A stretch of DNA of 64,000 bases from Paracyclopina nana (Eukaryota; Arthropoda; Copepoda; Cyclopoida; Cyclopettidae), in assembly GCA_019096065.1 (NCBI GenBank), contig JAGUCH010000001.1:1550001-1614000 (forward strand). Direction: 5' to 3'. Shown here piece by piece: positions 1-10,300 of this stretch. The first letter of the stretch is position 1. Every line of letters begins with the position of its first letter. The notes below the pieces were generated by a model, which was given only the letters and a program-made list of their open reading frames with translations, was not told where the DNA came from and made no database searches. A program made the translations under genes and the position numbers.

Positions 1-99
1 GGGTGCGGAGACCGAAATCGACCCGGAGTCTACACTCGAATTTCAGAGTTCAAATCCTGGATCGAGAAGAACACCAACTACAACAGTAACAGCAGCTAA
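1..99 (+). CDS. Trypsin-like serine protease (S1A), C-terminal exon, partial
   Basis: Frame 1 from the first base is open to a TAA at 97-99 and encodes 32 residues. They carry the typical end of chymotrypsin-fold proteases: GCG near the start, then RPGVYTRISEF and a W-I pair in the final helix. The Gly-Val-Tyr-Thr-Arg block is the strand after the S1 pocket in secreted trypsins and CLIP-domain proteases. The catalytic His, Asp and Ser lie upstream, outside the window, so activity cannot be judged. The tail after the final helix is short and Asn/Ser-rich. The gene points towards the bitesize 3' end, so the two are convergent. I am sure of the family and unsure of the subtype (digestive trypsin or CLIP protease). 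Confidence 0.85.
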   Translation, partial: GCGDRNRPGVYTRISEFKSWIEKNTNYNSNSS

Positions 100-406
100 T
101 AGCTAAGAACTGCCAAATTACTTGGTTTATGTATATGTAGTAGTATTTGTTTTGCACACGAAGATTCTTGCTTGATTGTGATTTGCCCTGGCCTTCAGTT
201 GACATATAATGCACTTAGATGCGCTCTTCCCTGGCTTTTTTCGCATTGTGCAGTCCCCTGTTATAATTACAGTATTTCTGTGAAATATATTCTGAAATCG
301 AGAAGCTTTCCTAGTTCACAATGCCAATTCAATTCCGTTTGCCAAGCTGATTTCCCACCTGAAAGTTTCATTCAGCAAAAGAAAGCCTTTTTACAAAAGT
401 ACTATT
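100..406 (+). other. Probable 3'UTR of the protease and intergenic DNA
   Basis: This is AT-rich sequence after the protease stop. No clear AATAAA is visible before the foldback element begins at 407, so the end of the transcript is not defined. The element may have been inserted in or just after the 3'UTR. Confidence 0.4.
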
Positions 407-1026
407 TTAACAGCTCCTGACTGTAAGCCACAAGCAATCCTGATACAAGGTTTCGGATTCGAAAATCAGTTTTTTGGCCCAAACCCCTTGCAATAGTGTG
501 AAAAGTTGGAAAATTAAGTTTCATGACCACTGGACCACTCTAGGGTGGTCAAGTGGTGCGGTAAGCAAAATGCTGTTTAGATTAAGGCAAAAATGAATGG
601 GGGCCTAGCTGGAGGTGTGGGTATGGCCAGAAATCAACTATACCCTAATTATCTAGGCCCTGGGGGGGTCTCTAGGTGTCAGGGAAAAAAAGTTGAAAAA
701 CGTAAACAAACTAGTTGAAAAATGGCCAAAATTCACTTTTTCGGACCCTACTTTGAGGGCATTTTCCTCCCATGTCAGTGGATGGATTTTTGATTTTTCA
801 ACTCTGGATGAAAGTCAAAGATTGGAACTGTCATTACAAAAAAGAAAATTCATTATATGTCTGCAGATGGAGCTCCTGGAGCGATTCAAAAATACACATT
901 TTTTACAAAAATGACTTTACAGTAAAACATATAAAACTGACAAGCGGAAGTGAAGTCAAATACAAACATTTTTTTATCATCACAAACATGTCAGTGCACA
1001 CCCAGAGGCTTCTCCCAAACAAAAAA

Positions 1027-1738
1027 ATTCAGGATATATAGGCCCTGCCCCTGGCCAGGAGCCTGGGCGGTCCCATTTATTCTCTGCTGTAACAGCTACA
1101 TAGGCCAACAGGGAGCCCTTGGCTCCCATGTCAGTGGATGAAAGTGTCCTTTTTTGGCCTCCTGAGGTCTGTGCTGACCTAGAGGCTTGGGCCAATCAAA
1201 AAAATTCAGGGTACATTGGCCCTGGCCAGGAGCCAGGGCGGTACCGGTTATGCTCTACTGCAGCAGCTTCATAGGCCAACAGGTAGCCCCTGGCTCCCAT
1301 GTCAGTGGATGAAAGTGTCCTTTTTCAGCCTCCTGAGGTCTGTGCTGGCCTGGAGGCTTGGTCCAAATAAAAAAATTCAGGGTACATTGGCCCTGGCCTG
1401 GAGCCTGGGCGGTACCGGTTGGTTATACACTCTGCTGCAGCAGCTACATAGGCCAACAGGGAGCCCCTGGCTCCCATGTCAGTGGATGAAAGTGCCCTTT
1501 TTCAGCCTCCTGAGGTCTGTGCTGACCTGGAGGCTTGGTCAAAATAAAAAAATTCAGGGTACATTGGCCCTGGCCAGGAGCCAGGGCGGTACCGGTTATA
1601 CTCTGCTGCAGCAGCTTCATAGGCCAACAGGTAGCCCCTGGCTCCCATGTCAGTGGATGAAAGTGTCCTTTTTCAGCCTCCTGAGGTCTGTGCTGACCTG
1701 GAGGCTTGGTCCAAGCAAAAAAATTCAGGGTACATTGG
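1027..1738 (+). repeat. Tandem ~170-178-bp repeats in the left foldback arm
   Basis: The anchor ATTCAGG recurs at about 1027, 1205, 1375, 1552 and 1723, giving spacings of 178, 170, 177 and 171 bp. Each unit contains GGTACCGGTT, CTGCTGCAGCAGC, ATGTCAGTGGATGAAAG and CCTCCTGAGGTCTG. The units differ slightly from one another, yet each matches its mirror copy in the other arm exactly. Confidence 0.9.
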
Positions 1739-2026
1739 TCTGGGCAGTTTCAGCTATACATTTTGTTAATTTTTCATTCTTTTGAGTTTTTTCAGACTCT
1801 CAGATCAATAGCCTGTTTATCAAATTTATTTTCAAGGATTCATTAGACCTTTTGATCACAAATGGGACTCCATTTCTACCCACAATTCATCGGTGTTCAG
1901 ATCTTCTTTGCTTTTGGACCTCAGGAGGATGAAAAAGGACACTTTCATCCACTGACATGGGAGCCTGGCCTATGTAGCTGCTGCAGCAGAGTGTATAACC
2001 AGTACCGCCCTGGCTCCGGGCCAACG
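1739..2026. other. Loop of the foldback element
   Basis: This 288-bp segment is not mirrored. Its left part (about 1739-1910) is AT-rich and unique. Its right part (about 1915-2026) is one more, more diverged, copy of the tandem unit in the right-arm orientation. The palindrome is therefore asymmetric in repeat number. Confidence 0.8.
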
Positions 2027-2738
2027 CCAATGTACCCTGAATTTTTTTGCTTGGACCAAGCCTCCAGGTCAGCACAGACCTCAGGAGGCTGAAAAAGGAC
2101 ACTTTCATCCACTGACATGGGAGCCAGGGGCTACCTGTTGGCCTATGAAGCTGCTGCAGCAGAGTATAACCGGTACCGCCCTGGCTCCTGGCCAGGGCCA
2201 ATGTACCCTGAATTTTTTTATTTTGACCAAGCCTCCAGGTCAGCACAGACCTCAGGAGGCTGAAAAAGGGCACTTTCATCCACTGACATGGGAGCCAGGG
2301 GCTCCCTGTTGGCCTATGTAGCTGCTGCAGCAGAGTGTATAACCAACCGGTACCGCCCAGGCTCCAGGCCAGGGCCAATGTACCCTGAATTTTTTTATTT
2401 GGACCAAGCCTCCAGGCCAGCACAGACCTCAGGAGGCTGAAAAAGGACACTTTCATCCACTGACATGGGAGCCAGGGGCTACCTGTTGGCCTATGAAGCT
2501 GCTGCAGTAGAGCATAACCGGTACCGCCCTGGCTCCTGGCCAGGGCCAATGTACCCTGAATTTTTTTGATTGGCCCAAGCCTCTAGGTCAGCACAGACCT
2601 CAGGAGGCCAAAAAAGGACACTTTCATCCACTGACATGGGAGCCAAGGGCTCCCTGTTGGCCTATGTAGCTGTTACAGCAGAGAATAAATGGGACCGCCC
2701 AGGCTCCTGGCCAGGGGCAGGGCCTATATATCCTGAAT
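2027..2738 (-). repeat. Tandem ~170-178-bp repeats in the right foldback arm
   Basis: This is the mirror image of the left-arm array (paired coordinates sum to 3765), with the same unit spacing and the same unit-specific variants. It shows that the arms were copied or converted as a whole. Confidence 0.9.
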
Positions 2739-3358
2739 TTTTTTGTTTGGGAGAAGCCTCTGGGTGTGCACTGACATGTTTGTGATGATAAAAAAATGTT
2801 TGTATTTGACTTCACTTCCGCTTGTCAGTTTTATATGTTTTACTGTAAAGTCATTTTTGTAAAAAATGTGTATTTTTGAATCGCTCCAGGAGCTCCATCT
2901 GCAGACATATAATGAATTTTCTTTTTTGTAATGACAGTTTCAATCTTTGACTTTCATCCAGAGTTGAAAAATCAAAAATCCATCCACTGACATGGGAGGA
3001 AAATGCCCTCAAAGTAGGGTCCGAAAAAGTGAATTTTGGCCATTTTTCAACTAGTTTGTTTACGTTTTTCAACTTTTTTTCCCTGACACCTAGAGACCCC
3101 CCCAGGGCCTAGATAATTAGGGTATAGTTGATTTCTGGCCATACCCACACCTCCAGCTAGGCCCCCATTCATTTTTGCCTTAATCTAAACAGCATTTTGC
3201 TTACCGCACCACTTGACCACCCTAGAGTGGTCCAGTGGTCATGAAACTTAATTTTCCAACTTTTCACACTATTGCAAGGGGTTTGGGCCAAAAAACTGAT
3301 TTTCGAATCCGAAACCTTGTATCAGGATTGCTTGTGGCTTACAGTCAGGAGCTGTTAA

Positions 3359-3611
3359 AGAGGAGAATCATTTGTTGACAGTGAAAGTCGTATCAGGATA
3401 TTGGATTTCAAGTGTGGCAATGTAATGCAGTTATTTCTCCAAAAACGAGTTGCTATCACGTATCTTTGATAGACTTATAAGTTTAGCAGTGAAACTAGTG
3501 CAGGCTTCCAGGTAAGACCAATTCTTAAACCTCGCTGCCATTCTGCAAATTAAATATGCCCTTTACCTTCAAAAGGCTTCTCCTTAATTGTTGTTGGATC
3601 CAATCAAGACG
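3359..3611. other. Intergenic, no feature recognised
   Basis: AT-rich unique sequence between the foldback element and a small plus-strand reading frame. I see no repeat, RNA gene or convincing promoter motif. Confidence 0.4.
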
Positions 3612-3728
3612 ATGAATCCGCACTTGGCTTTGGTGGTGGGCTACGCACTCTTGGTTTTCATCTACGTCACCTTCAGAGGGATAATCGTCCGAACTTCTCT
3701 AATTACAAATGAATACTTAGTGGGGTGA
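3612..3728 (+). CDS. Possible 38-residue single-span membrane micropeptide
   Basis: A short frame begins at an ATG with A at -3 and ends at TGA (3726-3728). The predicted peptide starts MNPHLALVVGYALLVFIYV, a continuous hydrophobic stretch of about 17 residues, followed by a basic stretch (FRGIIVR). That is the layout of a small single-span membrane peptide or of a signal-anchor exon. A GTGAAA just before the stop could instead be a splice donor, which would make this the first exon of a longer protein. I do not recognise a family. A frame this short can occur by chance; the transmembrane-plus-arginine pattern is the only support. Confidence 0.25.
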   Translation: MNPHLALVVGYALLVFIYVTFRGIIVRTSLITNEYLVG

Positions 3729-4082
3729 AAAAACTACTTCAGTGAGTCAAGAAAGAAAGCGCTACAAAATACAGCCAGCTAGTGAAAAATACACTTGAAA
3801 TGTTATTTTCCCTTCTCATAAACTAGTATAATTACCTGTCCTCATTTTTAAACCTGCCAGATACTAAAAATGCTGCAGTCTCATTTTGGGCTCTTTTTTA
3901 TTGGGCAAAACCTGTTCCTCGATCTCAAGGCTTCACGTAGAAAATGCAGCCTAACTACTCTTTAGCTTCATTAGGCTACCTTAAAAAATGGCCTGGTTTA
4001 TGAGGCTGTTTCCCCGAGGAAGCAACTTTGCAAAACAATTAAAGAGATAAGACACATATGTAAATCATCAGAATGAATTCCT

Positions 4083-4088
4083 TTTATT
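4083..4088 (-). terminator. Poly(A) signal AATAAA of the bitesize-like gene
   Basis: TTTATT on the plus strand reads AATAAA on the minus strand, 132 bp past the stop codon at 4220-4222. It implies a 3'UTR of roughly 150 nt (about 4219 down to 4065) containing the TAC microsatellite. Confidence 0.65.
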
Positions 4089-4166
4089 AGACTTCAAGGA
4101 AAGCTTAGAGACACAAAATATACTGGTTAGAATACATCACAGAACTTTCTTGTTTTTTGATAGTCA

Positions 4167-4186
4167 TAGTAGTAGTAGTAGTAGTA
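4167..4186. repeat. AGT/ACT trinucleotide microsatellite
   Basis: About six AGT units, read as TAC units in the 3'UTR of the minus-strand gene. It is probably length-variable. Confidence 0.8.
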
Positions 4187-4219
4187 ATGGTGGTAGTAGA
4201 AAAGTTAGTAGACTAGTAG

Positions 4220-4362
4220 TTATGCATGAGCCAATTTTTCAGCTGTCCGCAAAGGCACCGAGCCTTCGACCCAAAAGTTGGGTCTTTCCAGCATTTGTTG
4301 CCATAATGTGACTTCGCCTCCATTTGCGTCCATCCAGGCTGCATTTCTGCCCTGAAACGCTC
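4220..4362 (-). CDS. btsz: bitesize last coding exon: end of C2B
   Basis: The acceptor TTTTACAG precedes a phase-1 exon encoding [17 protein letters not shown], then [17 protein letters not shown] and VPLR, ending in TAA at 4220-4222. The Trp-Gln-x-Met...Trp-x-Glu-Gly...Leu-Arg pattern is the conserved end of Slp C2B domains. A second AG 13 bases downstream (TTTCAG) is out of phase with the preceding exon, so the upstream acceptor is the right one. The tail after LR is only nine residues (TAEKLAHA region). Confidence 0.9.
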
Positions 4363-7300
4363 CTGTAAAACGAGAAAGGGCAATTTAGCTCGCTCCTATC
4401 AAATAAATTGCACAGACACTTTTCACTATTCGGGAGACATTCGAATATATGCTACACTTTTTGTCTGGGAAAATGGCAACATGGCAATTTCACGTGATTT
4501 CCTTCGAGAAATGCCATGTTGACCTTACTGAGTGAGATGTCAAGAGGGAAAAGGTGTGTGCAATAATAATGGCTTTTCTTTTATAGAAACATTGGTATGC
4601 ATGCGATGCATTTATTCAAAGATGGCTTTGAATTTCCAAAATAAATTCCCCACACAAAGAAGCTATCTGTCTCTTTTGGTCCCTTTTACCTGCTAAACGA
4701 GATAAAGGCCTGGATCAGCTGGTCCTGATTGCAGCGCAATTTCGGTTATAATTTCAGCTGCTGTTTGTAATTGCGCTGCAATTTAAGTGGATCAGCTACT
4801 ACAGATAATTGCAGTGCAATTTCGGCGAGCAAAGCAGCGGCGGAACTTTAAGAGTAAAGTCAACCAAACCTTTGCAATTTAAGTTGGTCTTATTTTTTGG
4901 CCTTATTTGTCATAACAGAGGCTGTTTTTGATAGTTTAAGCTCTAATGATCCCATTTTTGAATTTTGGTCTTAAAGTTTTACTTTAAACCCGCTACAGAA
5001 GTAATTTTTGCACATAGCAAAAATTGGATTACAATTACCAGCTGATCGCTGTTATGTTGACAATTGCATCGCAATTACGGCCCTTAAAATTGCGGTGAAA
5101 TAACCAGCTGATCCAGGCCAAAACCAGGGTGTACGCGTAAATAATTAATGCATTTTTCCTCCTTGATGCCCTAGGCTAGCTTGCACTTGCCATAATTAAG
5201 CGGAGATTTCTAAAATACTACGAAAATGCAGGCAAAGTTATATGGGCAGTAAAAACAGAAGCTAAAACCACTTTGCCCCGGGTTCAAACCCCATCATCGA
5301 TGTACCAGATTCCTAATTTGGCAGATTAAGTTTTTACCTGTTCCAAGGTTGAACCGGACTCCGCCCAGGATCTCGTTGTGTCCAAGCCTGTCATGGTCCC
5401 AAACGGTGAGCTCCAGAGATCGATCCCAAAGCGCGTCAAGGGTGATGTCATCCCAAGCCATGGTATGCTCCCATTTGGGGCACACGGTTTTCCGGCAAAC
5501 TCCCGTTTTCTGTTTGCCTCCTTTGGCCTTTTCTGGCAGCAAGTACCTGAAAGTACATACCCTAATTAAGTAGTGAAATAATTCACGATGTTTATCTCAG
5601 GCCCGAATTATTCTAAAGGTGTCAAAGGCCAAAAAAGTGCATTTCATGGCATATTATTATCCTGCTTTGTTTTTGTAGCAAGCTCAATTTGTACATTTTG
5701 TTTAAGATTAAGCTGATAATTTGAAAGGTAAATACCCTTTGCAGAATGGGTCGGGGATGTTTGTTCCTTTGGGTGAGACTAGATTTTTGGCTTCCTTCAC
5801 CAAGATAAGTAAGGTTCCTTTTGAGTTGGAGTTTCTCCTTCCCAGCTTTTTGCTCGGGCTGGCAATTGCATTTGGGGGCACAAACTTGAGTGCAACAATG
5901 ATTTCTCCACGATACGAGGACGAATTCAATGCCAGCTCTTCAGACAGAGGCTCAGTCTGCAAAGACGAATTTTCGTATCATAACGCAAAAGCTAAGCATA
6001 ATTATGGCTTACTCTGTCCTGAAGGCTGTACGTCCTAGGCTGAGGATCATCAAGGGGAATGGTGTTGATGGGAAGCATCACTTCACCCAAAAAGTCATTA
6101 CGACCAAACATATCACTGTGCCACACGGTGAGCCAAAGGGTTCTTCGTTCGACTTCATCCAGAGGCATTTGGAACTGAAAATAGAGCAAGCGTTACAACT
6201 GCCAGTTCTTCGAGAGATATGCTCAAAGTAAATACACAAAGGATTCGCGAAAGCACTTTATATAAACTTTCACATTTCCTGAGCTGACTTGAGTAAAAGA
6301 AGAAAATGGAAATTGGATTCTGAGCTGTCATGCTGACAGGCTCTGCAATACACAGGGACAAACATATTTTTCGGCTTGAGTGAGTTGTCAAAATTCCGCG
6401 TCTCCATTACATAGCGCGTGGTAGCGAGGTTGCGTGACTTGCGCTCGACAAGGAATTGCGCCGCGCGCTTACCTTGAGAATTTCGTCAAAAACAGGGTTA
6501 AGCGTGTGCTTCTTGACTTTGGTCTTCCTCTTGCCACTTTTGCTTTTGTCAGGCAGCAAATACACCTTGACATACCTAAAAGTAATAAGATAATTTAGAA
6601 AAAAAATAGTAAAATAACTCTCATGTTATAGTGACTTACGGATCAGATCTGTTGCGTTTTGTATCCACAGCCGCCAAATCTTTGCACTGCTTGATAGCCA
6701 ACTCGAGGCTACCCGTATGGAGGTTATAAATGAGGCCGAACTCCACCTCACCTTTCACATTCACTGTGCCATAACGACCCCCATCTGCCGAATACACACT
6801 GGCCATCGACTCGGATCGAGACTGGAAAAAAGCATTATAAGCCATCATCATCATAGTGTATACTTTTACTACATAGCGCGTGGGCTAGCTACAATGCACT
6901 GATTTCAAACTTTTATGGAGGCCAGATAAGAAAAGCTTTCAGCCGTTGTATAATGCTGCAAAATGCAAATTACTCATGACCCTTTCGCGGAATGATTAAT
7001 GGTTTTTCGCCTCGAATATCGAGCTCAATGCAAACTCCAGCAATTTCTGATCATACAAATGCATCCAGAAGAAAAAGGGAACTGCTGAAGGCGAATGACA
7101 TTGCATGAAATCGAACATTAGCTCCAATGAATTGCAAGTGACGGCCGAAACCTCCTTGAGTGTCATTTCGCATGCGAATTCATTAATTTTCAATTTTCGC
7201 GTCCTTCCTTTTCATTTAAAAGTTTAGGGCTTTCTCTCTCTCCCGAAAAGAAGCTCAATTTCCAAGATGAAACGACTTACTCCCAAAGATGAAGTGGAAG

Positions 7301-10300
7301 CTCTGTTAAATGGACTTGGGTGTCGTTGTTGTTGCTGCTGCTGAAGATCTCCGTGGTCACGTGGTATCGACTCCTCTCGCTCGTCTCCCCCATGGGAGCT
7401 CGTACGCGAATGCACGGAGCTTTCGCGGAAATCTCGCACGAGATCTCGAGACACTGCGACACCATGGGGCACTCGGGGTCCACCCAAAATCGGAGATGGT
7501 GTTCCCGATTTGCTCGAAAAGTCACTGGCATCATCTGCAAGAATGAAAAAACATTGCTTACTCCTGTATTTCCATAGTTGCAGGGATATGCAGTCAATAA
7601 GGCTCATTAGGGCCTAATTAGGCTTGTCGAATGCCACATAAATAGCTTGAACAAACTGAGGCTGAAATAATCCTCTTTGGGGCTCAATTCAGGCTTTTTA
7701 AATGTATGTATACCATACAGCAAAGATGGCCGCGTTTTCAAAGCACTGGCGGACTGCGACCTCTTTTCCAGCATTTTATCCTTGATGGCATTATTAGGTG
7801 GGTTCTTTTCCGCCGCATATCTCCTCAAATTGGCAGCTGTGTAGCCCGATTTCCCACCACCCCGACACGATTTGGCCGCCAACGCAGCCTGCTCACGGCG
7901 TGACCTCCGTTTTCGAGGCTGCACGCCGCCAGCCTCGGAAATACTCGAGGACTCGGCACTGTCTTGATTATTCGAGAAATTGGGCACAGCCTCAATTTGA
8001 ACTACCACAGAGTTGTTGTCAGCTGACGGCGCAACAGCTGACGCCGCCGGCGCACCGGTCGCAGCTGAGCCGCGGTCAGCTGACGCCGCACGCTTTTTCC
8101 GCTTCACTTTGCGTTTCGGCTTCTTTTTGAACAGCTCTTCCTCGGAGGCTGTTCTGAGCAGCTTTTGCGCCTCGTTTTGCCTCGACGAAGAGGAGGAGGA
8201 CATCCAAAAGGACATGACAGTGGGCAGTCTGCGGCTGAACCAGTTCGATGGATCCCACGTGGGACAACAGGAAGCGCCAAAACGCATGAACACTGCACCC
8301 ACCCAATTCGAGTGGCGACTAGACCTATAAATTCAGTGCGTTCATCCTCTGTCGTTCTAATCTGGCCACATTTTTGTTCTAGTACCTGGCTTTAGAAGGG
8401 TGGCCTCCTCCATTCTGCTGAGTTGACTCCAGAGAATGATCTGGCATCAAAACTAGCGAGTGGGTTTGAATGGAGTCTAATGAGTCTGCTTTGAGCAGAG
8501 GCCTGCTCCCATTTTCCCCTTTTCTGCTCTCGAAGGTGGAGTAGTCATTAGTTGAGGACATTTTCCCTCAAAGCCTCAGAGGCTACTGAATTTCCTCTCT
8601 ACTACTGAGTTGCGCCCGCCGCTGAATGAAAGTAGGAGGAGAAAGCCGTACACTATAAAAGCACTATACGGCTGATGCAACTTGTTGGTTCACTGGGGAT
8701 ATCAACATTACAGACCCCATTTTCTCACACACATATCTCATGAATAATTCGGGCTTGGAAAAGGCTCATGGAAGAAAAGGTCAAGAAAAGGCTTTTTAAA
8801 CATGAAGGTTGCGCGAGTGATTTTTCAATGTTGCGCAACCAGTGTGCTTGAAGCTTACAATTCGGAATTTTCAATTTCCCTAGGGGATGAAATCTTGACG
8901 GTTGATTGGAGAAGTTTTTCTAATTGAATTTTAAACTCGCAGTTTCACTTACTTTGTTGGAAAACTTTGAATCAGATCCATCTAACATGATTTGGAACTT
9001 TTCTCTCTTTCAGGCCTTCCTATACTATTTTATGCCTTACAGAAAAGGTGGATATAAAGAAAAATGCCATATATCAAAGACACATGTATGCTCAGGTAAT
9101 CCCACCATTCATCAGGACAATTTATGTACATAGATAAATAAATGCAATGTACATCTAGGTTGCTCAAGATCGTTGCGATTTGTTCAGGTCAGCCTGTTTT
9201 GGCACAGGGCAAAAAAAAGGCCAGAGATTTTCCATCAAAAAATTAATCTCGATGGTGTGGGGGGAATTTGTCAGGTGGTAAATAGGCCCCATGTAATTTG
9301 GGGCTCCTCTCGCATAATTCAAGGCTGTTCTACTTAGTTTTCTGGTCATGCGAAAAATCGCTCAAGTTGATGATGATCATAATGATGTGCATGTGGACTA
9401 CATTTGCGTCAATAAACGAGACCTTCAATTTATCAGCAAAGCTTTTACAAGAAATTGCAGCAAAAACAAGACCCTCATTGCAGACTAATGGGAATTTACT
9501 TTTTCCTAGTCATATTTCTTTTACGATGAGTAGCAGCAAATCGGGAGCAAAAATTGCCATCTAACCACAATTAACCTTGACTTGAAAGGAAGAGGGGGTA
9601 AAAAATGCCTACATTAAGCGATCCAAACTTGATTGTAATTTACATCGTAATCATCTATCATGAATTGAAGTTTTTGGCTTCTTCCTTGCCTAATAGCATA
9701 CAAGTGTCTACAATAAGAATATCTCATTTTAGCTCTCTAAAAAGTGTCACACCTGTGTTGTGCAAGCCTCAAATATTACATAACATAATATGACAGTGAC
9801 TGCATAAAAAATATCAAGTTCCACCAAATGTCGTTTTTTCATTTATATTTTTTTCTTTATGGGCATGGACTCGAAGATAGAAAAACTGATAGGCTTCATG
9901 AGCTAATATTTTGAGTAATTTGAGAGCTGGAATTACGTTAATTGTTTTTCTGCCTTAGAAAAACAAAACTCTTGAGAGATTTAAGAGTTCATCAATAGAG
10001 AGATACACAGCAAGTATTTGCAAACATTTAAAGTGCTGCAAAATCCAATGCTTGAATCAACATCAATCTTGTTGTTGATCATTGCCATTTGTGGCTTGTT
10101 TCTTCTTATGCTCGCAATTTGCCACGTGGGAAGATTTGCACGAAAATCGTTTCATTTCCCACTGTGCTGCATGAAATCCCTACATTGAAAAATGTGAATG
10201 ACTTAATTTTCCAACAAAGGGTGCACATACTAGTAAATAACTGAGGAGTAATCGTGGCTTTTGCAATTCAATCATGTTGAATGCAAATTACCTCACAATT

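Larger units (their letters stand above)
407..3358. mobile_element. Foldback (long inverted-repeat) DNA transposon flanked by TTAA
   Basis: The left arm is 411-1738 and the right arm 2027-3354. They are reverse complements with paired positions summing to 3765 throughout, so there is no indel over 1,328 bp. The only mismatch I saw is at 823/2942 (Glu versus Lys in the mirrored reading frames). The outer ends read CAGCTCCTGACTG and its complement, and the element is bounded by TTAA at 407-410 and 3355-3358, which fits a 4-bp target duplication. TTAA duplications are known for piggyBac and Kolobok elements; the termini lack the CCC typical of piggyBac. No transposase is encoded. The reading frames in the arms mirror each other and look like artefacts. 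I infer a young non-autonomous foldback element; a local inverted duplication or an assembly artefact is less likely, given the TTAA boundaries. Confidence 0.85.

Noticed and set aside
1216..2549. Long mirrored reading frames (189 and 220 codons) in the foldback element
   Set aside because: They run through the tandem repeat units on both strands, share identical mirrored sequence and have no domain; they follow from repeats whose spacing is a multiple of three.
5270..5300. tRNA-like T-arm (GGGTTCAAACCCC)
   Set aside because: No D-arm, anticodon stem or pairing acceptor stem could be drawn around it; at best a degraded SINE end.
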